From assembly GCA_000517565.1 (NCBI GenBank), contig CP007051.1, positions 310,001-374,000 on the forward strand: a stretch of DNA of 64,000 bases. Reading direction: 5' to 3'. The notes under the pieces were generated by a model that worked only from the letters and a program-made list of their open reading frames with translations, was not told the origin of the DNA and ran no database searches. This DNA comes from Desulfurella acetivorans A63 (GTDB taxonomy: Bacteria > Campylobacterota_A > Desulfurellia > Desulfurellales > Desulfurellaceae). The translations under genes were made by a program, and so were the position numbers. This document shows, in pieces, positions 1 through 8,305 of this stretch; the stretch's first letter is position 1; every line of letters starts with the position of its first letter.

Positions 1-1160
1 AAAGATAGGTGTGTTTGAACTATAGCTGGAGCTATAATGTTATTACCGAAAGCTTCTCCATTTGGCACAGGGCTTTTTCCATAGTTAAAGCCAGCCATAA
101 GTGTTAATGGAGGTGTTGGTGTGTATTCAACACCAAGCATGTATACCCACTGGTTTTTCCAGTTAAAATCCCAAGAACTCATGCCTGCTACGCCAGTTAC
201 CGGCACTTTATCCATTACATTTGACCAGTTTATCCATTTTGCATCTGCTTCAATACGTAAATTATTTACTGGTCTAAAGTTTACACCGAATTGTATGGTT
301 TGTGGCATATCAAGTCTCATACGCACTTTGTAGCCATCAAACATACCACCCAACATTCCTTGCCCTGTTGCAGGATTGAAAGCGTTAGGTATGGTATTCC
401 ACTGTAGGGTTTGCATCCAGCGCTTTGACTGATAAGCCAAGCCAAACTGCCACATGTCGTTTAGCTTATACACAAGGCCTAAGTTAAATCCTGCTCCATA
501 GGCATTTTGAGCATTAAGAGAGTTTACAGCTGTACCTGTAGCAAAAGGAGCAGACCCGGCATACTGCCCATAACCATAAGCATTCGCTATCGCGGCATTA
601 TTCATATCCATTTCAAGTGACATAGCCTGATACACAAACACAGGCGCAAAACCTATGGATAAGTGGCCATCTATTCTATAAGCACCTGCTATATCCATCT
701 CCATCATCTGCATGTTTGAATAAACTTTTTGTAGGGGTGCTGCCATACCAAAACCATTTGGATTGTTCCAATCAACGCCCATACCAGATACGCCATACAT
801 GCCAATGCCCCAGGTAAAGTTCGACTCTTGGCAGTTACATCCTTTTGGATTTATCGCAACACCAGCTGCAGGTACAACATACACATTTGATTGACTACCC
901 TGGCCGTTTAGGTATCTAAGTGGTACAAAAATATCACCGCCAACAGATGCGCTTGATGTTGGAAGCCATGCAATACCTGCTGGGTTTGTAAGGATTGTTG
1001 ATGCATCCTGTGGGTTAGCCACCACTGCGCCACCAAGTGCGAGCTGTTTTGCGCCAAGGCCAGTCATAAAATAACCATTTGTAGCAAACGATTTAGTTGC
1101 CACACCAAAACTCAAACCAACCGCCAATGCAACGGCTAAAGATACATGTTTTTTCAACAT
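1..1160 (-). CDS. FadL/OMPP1-family outer membrane protein, 3' end cut by window edge
   Basis: Long-chain fatty acid/hydrophobic compound porin family (OMPP1/FadL/TodX), a beta-barrel of the outer membrane. The frame runs open to the left edge, so about 386 residues are visible and the C-terminus is missing. The N-terminus is a signal peptide (basic MLKKH, hydrophobic stretch, likely cleavage after SFA near residue 31). It is followed by the family-typical mature start TNGYF and a segment LALGGAVVANPQDAS. Alternating aromatic and polar strands with repeated GxxY/W patterns follow, as in porin barrels. It has its own sigma70-like promoter and is separated by about 136 bases from the upstream ModE-type gene. 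The transported substrate cannot be told from sequence. Family assignment is fairly secure, substrate unknown. Confidence 0.85.
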   Translation of the reverse strand, partial: MLKKHVSLAVALAVGLSFGVATKSFATNGYFMTGLGAKQLALGGAVVANPQDASTILTNPAGIAWLPTSSASVGGDIFVPLRYLNGQGSQSNVYVVPAAGVAINPKGCNCQESNFTWGIGMYGVSGMGVDWNNPNGFGMAAPLQKVYSNMQMMEMDIAGAYRIDGHLSIGFAPVFVYQAMSLEMDMNNAAIANAYGYGQYAGSAPFATGTAVNSLNAQNAYGAGFNLGLVYKLNDMWQFGLAYQSKRWMQTLQWNTIPNAFNPATGQGMLGGMFDGYKVRMRLDMPQTIQFGVNFRPVNNLRIEADAKWINWSNVMDKVPVTGVAGMSSWDFNWKNQWVYMLGVEYTPTPPLTLMAGFNYGKSPVPNGEAFGNNIIAPAIVQTHLS

Positions 1161-1188
1161 AAGACCCCCAAAATTGTAATTTTGTCAC

Positions 1189-1218
1189 AGTATAATAAAA
1201 TCATTTTATGCTTGTCAA
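1189..1218 (-). promoter_or_regulatory. Promoter of the FadL-type porin gene
   Basis: Read on the minus strand: TTGACA, 18-base spacer, TATACT, lying about 30 bases upstream of the porin start codon. Confidence 0.7.
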
Positions 1219-1247
1219 GAAAAAAATGATAAATTTGAAATTTTTTT

Positions 1248-1273
1248 TATCACTTTTTAAAGAAATAGTGATA
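1248..1273. promoter_or_regulatory. Dyad upstream of the porin promoter, possible operator
   Basis: A perfect 7-base inverted repeat (TATCACT / AGTGATA, 12-base spacer) lies about 30 bases upstream of the porin -35 box and just past the end of the ModE-type gene. It is not a terminator for the minus-strand gene, because the adjoining homopolymer is A in that transcript. An upstream binding site for a regulator is possible, but no family is recognised. Confidence 0.35.
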
Positions 1274-1296
1274 TGTAAATAATTTATATATCGTAT

Positions 1297-1647
1297 TTAG
1301 TCTTGAAGTAATTTGTTAATTTTGTTTTGAGCATTTTTTAAAAACTTATCTAAATCTTTTTCAATAGCTTCAAAAGCAGCAATAAGTTGTTTACCTTTTT
1401 GTGTTAGAACAGATCCACCACCACCTGCCCCGCCAATTTTTGTTTCAAGTATGGGGGATTTGGCTAAAGTATTTATTTCTTTTACAATATCCCATGCGGC
1501 TTTGTAGCTCATTTTCATATCTTTTGCTGCTTTTGATATAGAGCCATACTCATCAATTTTTTTTAAAAGCTCAATTTTACCTTTGCCTAAAAAATTTTTA
1601 TTGTCAATATCAATCCATATTCTACCCAATACTTTTTTTTCTTCCAA
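1297..1647 (-). CDS. ModE-type winged-helix regulator lacking a molybdate-binding domain
   Basis: A 116-residue LysR/ModE-like DNA-binding protein. Residues about 20-85 match the ModE N-terminal domain: KIELLKKIDEYGSISKAAKDM helix-turn-helix, the SYKAAWD recognition helix, and the glycine-rich wing GGAGGGGS followed by LTQKGKQLI. The Mop (molybdate-binding) domains of full ModE (about 260 residues) are absent, so metal sensing is not evident. The C-terminus is a charged helix. The start is TTG, supported by AAGGAG seven bases upstream. It is the last gene of the long leftward operon, 15 bases after the HIT gene. Whether it controls molybdenum/tungsten uptake or the adjacent porin is unknown. 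Confidence 0.75.
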   Translation of the reverse strand: MEEKKVLGRIWIDIDNKNFLGKGKIELLKKIDEYGSISKAAKDMKMSYKAAWDIVKEINTLAKSPILETKIGGAGGGGSVLTQKGKQLIAAFEAIEKDLDKFLKNAQNKINKLLQD

Positions 1648-1662
1648 TAGAAAACTCCTTTT

Positions 1663-2136
1663 TTATGATTTATAATTTGCTTTATCGTATATTACATATC
1701 TAATGCCGCCTGTTGGGTTTGGTACATCGTTAAAGTATCTTGGAATAAGATGAAAATGCAAATGACTTATGGTTTGTCCTGCGGCTTCTCCTTCATTGAG
1801 TCCAAAATTGTAGCCATCAGGTTTTTTTGAAATGTATGAGCTTTTTAGCGCATTTTCTATAAAATCAAGAGACTTTTCGTTTATAGGACTAAGGTTTTCA
1901 TATAAATCCTTTAAGTCATTTTTCTCAATGAATTCTTTTGATTTTGATATGGCTTTTTTCAAATAAAAAAAGTCATTATCGCTTAAATCTTCAATTGATT
2001 CAATGTGTTTTATTGGTATTATCAGCATATGACCTGGATTTACGGGGAATTTGTCTAAAATTACAAAAAATTTATCATTTTCAAATAACATGTCGCTTTT
2101 TTGTTCGTAAATTTTACAAAATAAGCACTCTTTCAT
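1663..2136 (-). CDS. HIT-family nucleotide hydrolase/transferase
   Basis: Histidine-triad superfamily enzyme, expected to hydrolyse nucleoside phosphoramidates or dinucleotide polyphosphates in the cytoplasm. The signature HLHFHLIPR lies at residues 125-133, with H125, H127 and H129 forming the triad. An N-terminal CLFCKI (C4, C7) is typical of zinc-bearing HIT proteins. At 157 residues it is longer than the usual 110-140. The extra length is a helical insertion at about 75-105 before the GLNEGEAAGQ segment. It overlaps mqnC by four bases (ATGA), so it is translationally coupled. Substrate unknown. Confidence 0.85.
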   Translation of the reverse strand: MKECLFCKIYEQKSDMLFENDKFFVILDKFPVNPGHMLIIPIKHIESIEDLSDNDFFYLKKAISKSKEFIEKNDLKDLYENLSPINEKSLDFIENALKSSYISKKPDGYNFGLNEGEAAGQTISHLHFHLIPRYFNDVPNPTGGIRYVIYDKANYKS

Positions 2137-3161
2137 AAATACCTCACTATTTCATAGTTTGTTGTTCTAAGTGCAGGAATAAATCCTGCTTGTTTTATAA
2201 GAGTTGCTAATTCTTCAACTGTTGAAGTTACTCTAAATCCAGCTTGAGCCATAACATTTTCTTCAAATAACAAACTGCCTAAATCATTTGCACCAAAGTA
2301 AAGCGCCACCTGACCAATTTGTTTTCCCTGCGATGCCCACGAAGCTTGAATATTTTCGATATTATCCAAATAGATACGCGTTATAGCTAGTATTTTGAGA
2401 TAATCAATACCGCTTGCCTTTTTTGTAACAAGCTTTTTTAACGCTGTGTTTTCTGGCTTAAAATCCCACGCTATAGCGGCTCTAAAACCAAATGTTTCAT
2501 CTTGCAACCTCCTTATATTTTCAAGATGTTCTATAATATCTTCTTTTGTTTCGATATGGCCAAACATCATTGTAGCTGTAGTTTTTAGCCCTGCATTGTG
2601 CGCTGCTTTCATAATTTCAAGCCATCTATCAGTACTAATCTTTTTTGGCGAGATTTTTTTTCGTACACGCTCTGATAGTATTTCTGCACCACCACCTGGC
2701 ATAGTTTGCAGTCCTGCTTTTTTTAAGTCTTCAAATACCTCTTTTGGGCTTTTGTTTGTAATTTTGCACATAAGATCAATTTCTGGTGGTGAAAATGCAT
2801 GTACATGTATGCCTATATTTGATAGTTCTTCAACCATTTTTATGTAGTAGCTATACTCAATTTCTGGGTTTAGACCACCTTGGATCAAAACTGTGCTAAG
2901 ACCAAGCTCTTTTGCTGCAATGGCTTTTTGTTTTAATTGCTCTATACTTAGAACATAAGCGTCTTTATCATTTTTATTTCTATAAAATGCGCAAAAAGAG
3001 CATTTGGTCTCGCAAATATTTGTATAGTTAATATTCGTATCTGCAATGAATGTAACAAGCTTTGTGGGATGTTTTTCAAACCTTACTTTTTGTGCTAATC
3101 TGGCAAGCTCTATAAGGTCAAGATCAAATAATTCGAGTGCCTCTTTTTTTGATATTCTCAT
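2133..3161 (-). CDS. mqnC: Cyclic dehypoxanthinyl futalosine synthase (menaquinone, futalosine pathway)
   Basis: Radical-SAM enzyme that cyclises dehypoxanthine futalosine in the futalosine route to menaquinone. The SAM/[4Fe-4S] motif CETKCSFC places ligands at C50, C54 and C57. It is preceded by NYTNIC and followed by AFYRNKNDKDAY, both typical of MqnC/MqnE. GGGAEILSERVR and a TTATMMFGH segment lie in the TIM barrel. The length of 342 residues fits. It sits directly after its paralogue mqnE with a 4-base overlap. MqnC versus MqnE was decided on the intact CSFCAF motif and on similarity to MqnC from memory; the pair assignment could be swapped, though this is less likely. Confidence 0.85.
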   Translation of the reverse strand: MRISKKEALELFDLDLIELARLAQKVRFEKHPTKLVTFIADTNINYTNICETKCSFCAFYRNKNDKDAYVLSIEQLKQKAIAAKELGLSTVLIQGGLNPEIEYSYYIKMVEELSNIGIHVHAFSPPEIDLMCKITNKSPKEVFEDLKKAGLQTMPGGGAEILSERVRKKISPKKISTDRWLEIMKAAHNAGLKTTATMMFGHIETKEDIIEHLENIRRLQDETFGFRAAIAWDFKPENTALKKLVTKKASGIDYLKILAITRIYLDNIENIQASWASQGKQIGQVALYFGANDLGSLLFEENVMAQAGFRVTSTVEELATLIKQAGFIPALRTTNYEIVRYL

Positions 3162-4225
3162 TCATACACCTTAATTTCATTATATAAAGCATCTCTTAAT
3201 ACTGGGATAAAACCTGCATTTTTAACCATTTCAATAATTTTTTCACTTAATAGTCCGCTTGCGCTTTTTGCACCAGCTGCATGAAATATATTTTCTTTTT
3301 CAATAGTCCCATCGATGTCATCTGCACCAAAATGCAAACCAACCTGAGATATGCTATCTGACATCATTACCCAATAAGCTTTTATATGGTCAAAATTGTC
3401 AAGGATAATTCTTGATATAGCAAGTACTCTTAATTGCTCAATGGCGCTTTTCTTTAGAATATGTCCTTCAAATACTGTGTTTTCCGGGTGAAACAACAAT
3501 GGAACAAAGCATAGAAAGCCTTTTGTTTTTTCTTGAAGTTGCCTTAATTTGAATAGATGGTCAATAATTTCTTCTTTTGTTTCAATATGGCCAAAAAGAA
3601 GCGTTGCGTTACTTTTTATACCCATACTGTGAGCGAGTTCATGAACATAAGCCCACTTTTCAAATCCAATTTTTTTTGGGTATAGTTTTTTCCTAACGCG
3701 CTCACTAAAAACTTCTGCGCCGCCACCTGGCATAGTTTGCAAACCTGCTTTTTTTAATTGCTCTAAAACTTCTGTGTGACTTAGAGAGCTGATTTTAGAG
3801 AAAAAATCAATTTCGGCTGCCGTAAAAGCTTTAATATTGGCTAATGGCGCAGCTTTTTTTACCGTCTCCAATAATTTTATATAGTATGAAAAATCAAGTT
3901 TTGGGTTCAAAGCGCCAACAATGTGTACTTCTTTTAAGTTTTCAATACCAGATAGTTCTTTTTCTACTTGATCAAAACTCATAGTATAGGCATCTTTGTC
4001 GCCTTCGTTTCTATAAAATGCACACATTAGACACTTTGATGAGCAGACATTTGTGTAGTTTATATGTTTGTTTATAGTAAAATAAACTTTATTGCCCGTT
4101 TTTGACAATTTTATTTTTTTGGCAATTTGAGCTAGGTCTAAAAAGTCAGCTTTCTCAAATAAATCTAAAGCTTCTTTGTAAGAAATAGGCTCATTGTGGT
4201 ATTTTTCAGTTAATGCAGTTTTCAT
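3158..4225 (-). CDS. mqnE: Aminodeoxyfutalosine synthase (menaquinone, futalosine pathway)
   Basis: Radical-SAM enzyme that couples the chorismate-derived enolpyruvyl benzoate to adenosine to give 6-amino-6-deoxyfutalosine. The cluster motif CSSKCLMC (C61, C65, C68) sits in NYTNVCSSKCLMCAFYR. GGGAEVFSERVRKKLYPKK and ATLLFGHIETKEE mark the barrel shared with MqnC. The C-terminal half, with LLFHPENT, differs from MqnC as expected for MqnE. At 355 residues it is full length. It is four bases downstream of aroA, so the shikimate and menaquinone branches, linked through chorismate, lie on one message. Confidence 0.85.
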   Translation of the reverse strand: MKTALTEKYHNEPISYKEALDLFEKADFLDLAQIAKKIKLSKTGNKVYFTINKHINYTNVCSSKCLMCAFYRNEGDKDAYTMSFDQVEKELSGIENLKEVHIVGALNPKLDFSYYIKLLETVKKAAPLANIKAFTAAEIDFFSKISSLSHTEVLEQLKKAGLQTMPGGGAEVFSERVRKKLYPKKIGFEKWAYVHELAHSMGIKSNATLLFGHIETKEEIIDHLFKLRQLQEKTKGFLCFVPLLFHPENTVFEGHILKKSAIEQLRVLAISRIILDNFDHIKAYWVMMSDSISQVGLHFGADDIDGTIEKENIFHAAGAKSASGLLSEKIIEMVKNAGFIPVLRDALYNEIKVYE

Positions 4226-4229
4226 AAAA

Positions 4230-5489
4230 TTAACTCCCTAAATATTTCAAATGTTCAAAAAAATTAGGATAAGATGTAGTAGGTGATTTTGTTTCAGATA
4301 ATTCCAGATTATACCCAAGCGCTTTTAGCACAGAAAAACTCATTGTGATGCGATGGTCAAAATAGGTTTCAATGTAGGCTTTTTGTATGTTTTTAGTAGG
4401 TTCTATTTCAAAGCCATCTTCAAATTCTTCTACTTTTACGCCCAATTTTTTTAAATTTTCAACAATTGATTTAATACGGTCGCTTTCTTTTACCCTGAGT
4501 TCTTTTGCATCTTTTAAAATACTTTTGCCATTTGCAAACAAAGCCAGTATTGATAATATTGGTATCTCATCGATTAGTGTCGGCAAAATTTTACCATCGA
4601 TGTAAAAAGGTTTTAGGTTTGGAGAATATTTAACTAAAATATCTGCAACTTCTTCGCCGCACATGGTTTTTTTGTTAATTATTTCATAGTTTACGCCCAT
4701 ATCGCTAAAAACTTTCAATATACCAGTTCTAGTAGGGTTAATTAAACAATCGGCAAACACCGCCTCGCAATTTGGCTTTAATGCACACATTACCATAAAA
4801 AATGCACAGGATGAAATATCAGCTGGCACGTTTAGTTCAAAGCCGCCAGTTAATTTTCTATGTTTACCAAGAAAAACTTTGTTGTTTTCAGAAATTATAT
4901 CTACACCAAATTGCTTTAACATAATTTCTGTGTGATTTCTGGATACTTGAGGCTCACTAAATTCTACATTTTCGTCTGTATAGAGCCCTGCAATTAAGAC
5001 TGCCGATTTAACTTGAGCTGATGCTATTTTGGAAGCATAATTAATACCTTTTAGTTTGTCTTTACCAAATATTGCAAGTGGTGCCAAAAAATTTTTTCTT
5101 GACAGAATAGTTGCACCCATTTGTGTTAAAGGCTCAATAATGCGTTTCATTGGTCTATTTCTTAGTGAATTATCACCGGTTAAAATACTTAAAAAACTCT
5201 GACCAGCACACACCGCACTTATTAATCTGATGCCTGTGCCGGAATTGCCTAAATCAATGATATCAAAAGACTCTTTTAAGTATTTACCCGTACCTTTAAT
5301 TGTTACTTTAGTTTTATCTATATCAATATCTACACCCAGTTTTTTAAATGCTTCAAGCGTGTTTAAGGTATCCTGTGCAAATAGATAGTTTTTTATTGTA
5401 GTTTTTCCTGATGCAATACTGGAAAAAATTGCACTTCTGTGAGAAATTGATTTATCCGAAGCGCATCTTAGGGTTTTTATTTGATCCAT
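4230..5489 (-). CDS. aroA: 3-phosphoshikimate 1-carboxyvinyltransferase (EPSP synthase)
   Basis: Shikimate-pathway enzyme joining shikimate 3-phosphate and phosphoenolpyruvate to give EPSP, the precursor of chorismate. Visible motifs: SDKSISHRS at the N-terminus (substrate-binding Lys13), LGNSGTGIRLI, RNRPMKRII, and the C-terminal KESDRIK and DHRITMSF. Its 419 residues fit the family. The start is ATG and its 5' end overlaps lptC by 13 bases. Its product feeds chorismate to the mqn genes that follow immediately. Cytoplasmic. Confidence 0.95.
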   Translation of the reverse strand: MDQIKTLRCASDKSISHRSAIFSSIASGKTTIKNYLFAQDTLNTLEAFKKLGVDIDIDKTKVTIKGTGKYLKESFDIIDLGNSGTGIRLISAVCAGQSFLSILTGDNSLRNRPMKRIIEPLTQMGATILSRKNFLAPLAIFGKDKLKGINYASKIASAQVKSAVLIAGLYTDENVEFSEPQVSRNHTEIMLKQFGVDIISENNKVFLGKHRKLTGGFELNVPADISSCAFFMVMCALKPNCEAVFADCLINPTRTGILKVFSDMGVNYEIINKKTMCGEEVADILVKYSPNLKPFYIDGKILPTLIDEIPILSILALFANGKSILKDAKELRVKESDRIKSIVENLKKLGVKVEEFEDGFEIEPTKNIQKAYIETYFDHRITMSFSVLKALGYNLELSETKSPTTSYPNFFEHLKYLGS

Positions 5490-5986
5490 AAATCTACCTT
5501 GTATACCACCAATGTATTTGTGTTTTTGTTGTAAACAAAACCATTTGATTTTTTTATATCAATTTTTTCTGATTCTAAGCGGGTATTTGTGTTTGAAGAT
5601 AGAGTTTCGTTTGCATTATCCCAGTAAGCTTTTTGAGTTTTTACTAAAAAGTTTTTACCTTTAGCTGTGCAATTGCCTATAAGTGAAGCGTTATTATTTT
5701 GGTAAATATACAATTTGCTTGCTGATATTTGAAACTCTGATTTGCCTTTGTTAAAAAAAGAGGCATTTTTAGCAAAAATAGTAGAACCAATATATTGAGC
5801 AAATGACGCATTTACTATTTGAGTTGAATTATCAGAAAGTCTTATTATATGAATATCTTCTGCATAAGAGCTAATTTGAGTTTTTTGTTTTTGTGATGCT
5901 TGAATATTAAACACGCTTTTTGATATATACATAATTAAAATAATGCTTATAATGCCAAGAACAATTTCTGTACCTCTAACCCACAT
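5477..5986 (-). CDS. lptC: LPS export ABC transporter periplasmic component LptC
   Basis: A 169-residue protein with one N-terminal membrane anchor (about residues 7-25) and a periplasmic beta-rich domain. This is the layout of LptC, the bitopic protein that accepts LPS from LptBFG and passes it to LptA. The body holds repeated short beta motifs (AKNASFFNKGKSEFQISAS, NCTAKGKNFLVKTQKAYW) typical of the beta-jellyroll LptC/OstA fold. The position directly after kdsC, as in many Gram-negatives, supports the call. The sequence is divergent, so assignment rests on topology plus context. Confidence 0.8.
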   Translation of the reverse strand: MWVRGTEIVLGIISIILIMYISKSVFNIQASQKQKTQISSYAEDIHIIRLSDNSTQIVNASFAQYIGSTIFAKNASFFNKGKSEFQISASKLYIYQNNNASLIGNCTAKGKNFLVKTQKAYWDNANETLSSNTNTRLESEKIDIKKSNGFVYNKNTNTLVVYKVDLWIK

Positions 5987-5989
5987 CTG

Positions 5990-6472
5990 TTAATCCCAAA
6001 AGTTTTTAAAACCATTAATTTTCAAAATTTCTTCCACAATTTCTCTTACTGCCCCTCTACCAGCGTTTTTTGTAGAAATATAGTTTGCTGTCATTTTAAC
6101 TTTTAGGTGAGCATCTCTAGGTGCTGCGCTAAAGCCACATTTTTTCATTGGCTTAATATCTATAATATCATCACCAATATAGGCAATTTCTGAGTAGTCT
6201 ACATTGTAATAATTTTTTATATATTCAAGAGCCTGTGTTTTATCCAATTGGTTTTGAATGCATAATTCAACGTTAAGCTCTTTTGCTCTTTGAGTTGTAA
6301 CCTTTGAGTATCTGCCAGAAATAAATGCAATTTTTAAACCGAGTTTTTGTACTATGTGAAAAATATGGCCATCTTTAACATCAAAAAATTTATATTCTGC
6401 GCCATTTTCGTCAATAATAATCCTGCCATCAGTTAAGACACCATCAACATCCATTATAATAACTTTTATCAC
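5990..6472 (-). CDS. kdsC: KDO-8-phosphate phosphatase
   Basis: HAD-superfamily phosphatase releasing phosphate from 3-deoxy-D-manno-octulosonate 8-phosphate in the KDO branch of LPS synthesis. HAD motif I is MDVDGVLTDG (nucleophile D8, acid D10), motif II is ISGR, and motif III is AYIGDDIID with its metal-binding aspartates. At 160 residues it is the short tetrameric KdsC type without a cap domain. Its start codon overlaps the kdsD stop by one base, and lptC follows after three bases, giving a compact kdsD-kdsC-lptC unit. Confidence 0.93.
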   Translation of the reverse strand: MIKVIIMDVDGVLTDGRIIIDENGAEYKFFDVKDGHIFHIVQKLGLKIAFISGRYSKVTTQRAKELNVELCIQNQLDKTQALEYIKNYYNVDYSEIAYIGDDIIDIKPMKKCGFSAAPRDAHLKVKMTANYISTKNAGRGAVREIVEEILKINGFKNFWD

Positions 6473-7437
6473 TATATGACACCTGCTTTCATTATATCGT
6501 GAATATGTATAACACCAATGATTTTGTTATTTTCACACACAGCAAGACTCGTAATTGAGTAATTTTGCATCATATTGGCAGCTTTAATTGCAAGTGCCTT
6601 TTTTTCAATTATTTTTGGATTTTTTGTCATCATATCTTTGGCTTTAAGGCTAAAAACTTCGCTTTTATATTTTTCCAAAATCCTTCTTAAGTCTCCATCG
6701 GTAATAACTCCAAAAAGCGTAAAAGAATTATCCACTACAAAAGCTACACCCAGACGTTTTGAAGAAATTTCGTACAGTACCTGTTCAAAGCCATCGTCTA
6801 AATAGACAGTAGGCAATTCTTTACCTTTATGCATTAGATCTTCTACAAATGTAAGCAATTTTTTACCGATAGAACCACCTGGATGAAGCATTGCAAAATC
6901 TTCATCTTTAAAACCTCTTTTTACGATGAGACCACAAGCTATGAGATCACCAATTACAAGAGCAACTGTGGTGGAAGCCATAGGTACAAGTTTGATGGGA
7001 GAAGCTTCTTCTTCAATACTTGCATCTAAAATAAAATCGCTTAAATGTGCAAGCTCAGAATTTGTATTTCCAATAATTGAAATAATTTTTAATCCCATTC
7101 TTTTAATAGGGCTAACCAAACCAAGTATTTCAGTAGTATTTCCTGAATTTGATATAAAAACAACTAAATCATTAGGCTTTAACATACCAAGGTCGCCATG
7201 GTATGCATCCGTTGGGTGAATAAATATCGAAGCAACACCGATACTTGATAAAGTTGAAGCAATTTTTCTTGCAATAAGGCCTGATTTGCCAACTCCAAGA
7301 AAAATTATTCTACCGCCGCATTTGTCTATTTGGTCGATAACTTCCACAAATGAACCATTTAATATGTTTTCTATTTTTTTTACTGCTTTTAATTGCTGGT
7401 TCAGGGATTTTTTTAAAGAATCAAGCAAGTCGTTCAT
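6472..7437 (-). CDS. kdsD: Arabinose-5-phosphate isomerase
   Basis: KpsF/GutQ family enzyme converting ribulose 5-phosphate to arabinose 5-phosphate, the first committed KDO precursor. An N-terminal SIS domain (about 30-170) contains the sugar-phosphate loop LGVGKSGLIARK and the SNSGNTTE motif. HPTDAYHGDLGML and MLHPGGSIGKKLL are family hallmarks. Two CBS domains occupy about 205-321 (ITDGDLRR in the first, IGVIHIHDI in the second). At 321 residues it is full length. It overlaps the upstream TPR gene by four bases. Confidence 0.93.
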   Translation of the reverse strand: MNDLLDSLKKSLNQQLKAVKKIENILNGSFVEVIDQIDKCGGRIIFLGVGKSGLIARKIASTLSSIGVASIFIHPTDAYHGDLGMLKPNDLVVFISNSGNTTEILGLVSPIKRMGLKIISIIGNTNSELAHLSDFILDASIEEEASPIKLVPMASTTVALVIGDLIACGLIVKRGFKDEDFAMLHPGGSIGKKLLTFVEDLMHKGKELPTVYLDDGFEQVLYEISSKRLGVAFVVDNSFTLFGVITDGDLRRILEKYKSEVFSLKAKDMMTKNPKIIEKKALAIKAANMMQNYSITSLAVCENNKIIGVIHIHDIMKAGVI

Positions 7438-7919
7438 TGTTTTAAATTTTTACCTAAATTGCTGACTTTTTTATGAAGTAGGCTATCAAAAGGTCTTTTT
7501 TGTAGGGCTTTAGTAAGATAGTCAAGTGCTTTTTGAGTATCACCCATCTTTTCAAATATCTCTCCAAGCATTATATCACTGTATGTACTATCTGCTTCTA
7601 TTGACTCTAACATTACAGTTTGATTATTATAATCAATTTCATCTATACTGAATTCTTCGTAAGAAATTTCATGATCAAAAAAATACTCTATCATGTTTTT
7701 TTGAGAATTATAATCTGATAATAAAAAATATTTAAATAAATCTTTAGCTTCAACATACCCGCTGTTTATAGAATCGACGCAAACAATACCAAAATAAGCT
7801 ATATGGGCAAATTTCGAGCTGCTACTTAAAAGCGCAAAGTAATTTTTTGCAAGTTGATATTTATCGGAAAAAAAAGACTCAATAGCTTTTTCTAGTATTG
7901 TTTCATATTCTATAGCCAT
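7434..7919 (-). CDS. Small TPR-containing protein of unknown function
   Basis: A 161-residue, acidic, soluble protein with no signal peptide. A tetratricopeptide-like repeat is visible at about 118-151 (LGEIFEKMGDTQKALDYLTKALQKRP), and the N-terminal half is also helical (YQLAKNYFALLSSSSKFAHIAYFGI), probably a second degenerate repeat. It is probably a protein-protein interaction module. It is sandwiched between acylphosphatase (10-base overlap) and kdsD (4-base overlap). Co-translation suggests a housekeeping role linked to envelope assembly, but function is not recognisable. Confidence 0.6.
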   Translation of the reverse strand: MAIEYETILEKAIESFFSDKYQLAKNYFALLSSSSKFAHIAYFGIVCVDSINSGYVEAKDLFKYFLLSDYNSQKNMIEYFFDHEISYEEFSIDEIDYNNQTVMLESIEADSTYSDIMLGEIFEKMGDTQKALDYLTKALQKRPFDSLLHKKVSNLGKNLKQ

Positions 7920-8209
7920 ATGCTAAACCCCTCATAATTATCATTTTTTGCGTCTTTAACTTGAACGCTTTCTACAATTGCACGCTTTGGACCAATTTTG
8001 CAAGCACTTATGTATTGTGCAACGAGTTCTTTTTCACCGCATACAACACTTTCTACTGTATTTGTGCCTATATTTTTTACATACCCACTAAGTCCTAATT
8101 CTTTAGCTATATTTTCCAAGTATGCTCTAAAACCCACGTTTTGTACTTTGCCTGTTATTATAATAAGTTTACATACACTCACATTTATTATTTTACTCAA
8201 AGAATTCAA
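7910..8209 (-). CDS. acyP: Acylphosphatase
   Basis: Small alpha/beta enzyme that hydrolyses carboxyl-phosphate bonds such as acetyl-phosphate. It shows the signature GKVQNVGFRAYL with the phosphate-binding loop and catalytic Arg, then GLSGYVKNIGTNTVESVVCG (catalytic Asn in KNIGTNTV). The first-gene start is uncertain. The 99-residue version begins with TTG and has no clear Shine-Dalgarno; an in-frame GTG nine codons later gives the more usual 90 residues. It heads the leftward ten-gene run and is divergent from rplM. Confidence 0.85.
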   Translation of the reverse strand: MNSLSKIINVSVCKLIIITGKVQNVGFRAYLENIAKELGLSGYVKNIGTNTVESVVCGEKELVAQYISACKIGPKRAIVESVQVKDAKNDNYEGFSIWL

Positions 8210-8242
8210 TTAATCAAGATCAATTCTAAATTTAAAAAGTAA

Positions 8243-8271
8243 TTGACAAAATAGCTTCAATTGTTTAATAT
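8243..8271 (+). promoter_or_regulatory. Promoter of the rplM-rpsI-argC-argJ operon
   Basis: TTGACA, 17-base spacer, TAATAT: a near-consensus sigma70-type promoter in the 96-base gap between acyP and rplM. Confidence 0.8.
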
Positions 8272-8305
8272 ATGAGTCGTCTTATTTTAATGGGAGGAAT
8301 TGGTA

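Noticed and set aside
121-333. Short plus-strand open frame at the left edge
   Set aside because: It lies inside the FadL-type gene on the other strand, whose signal peptide, promoter and long frame are convincing.
1241-1273. Dyad plus homopolymer as terminator for the ModE-type gene
   Set aside because: In the minus-strand transcript the tract after the stem is A, not U.
2446-2847. 133-codon plus-strand frame opposite mqnC
   Set aside because: Antisense shadow of a conserved enzyme; no start signal or recognisable protein.
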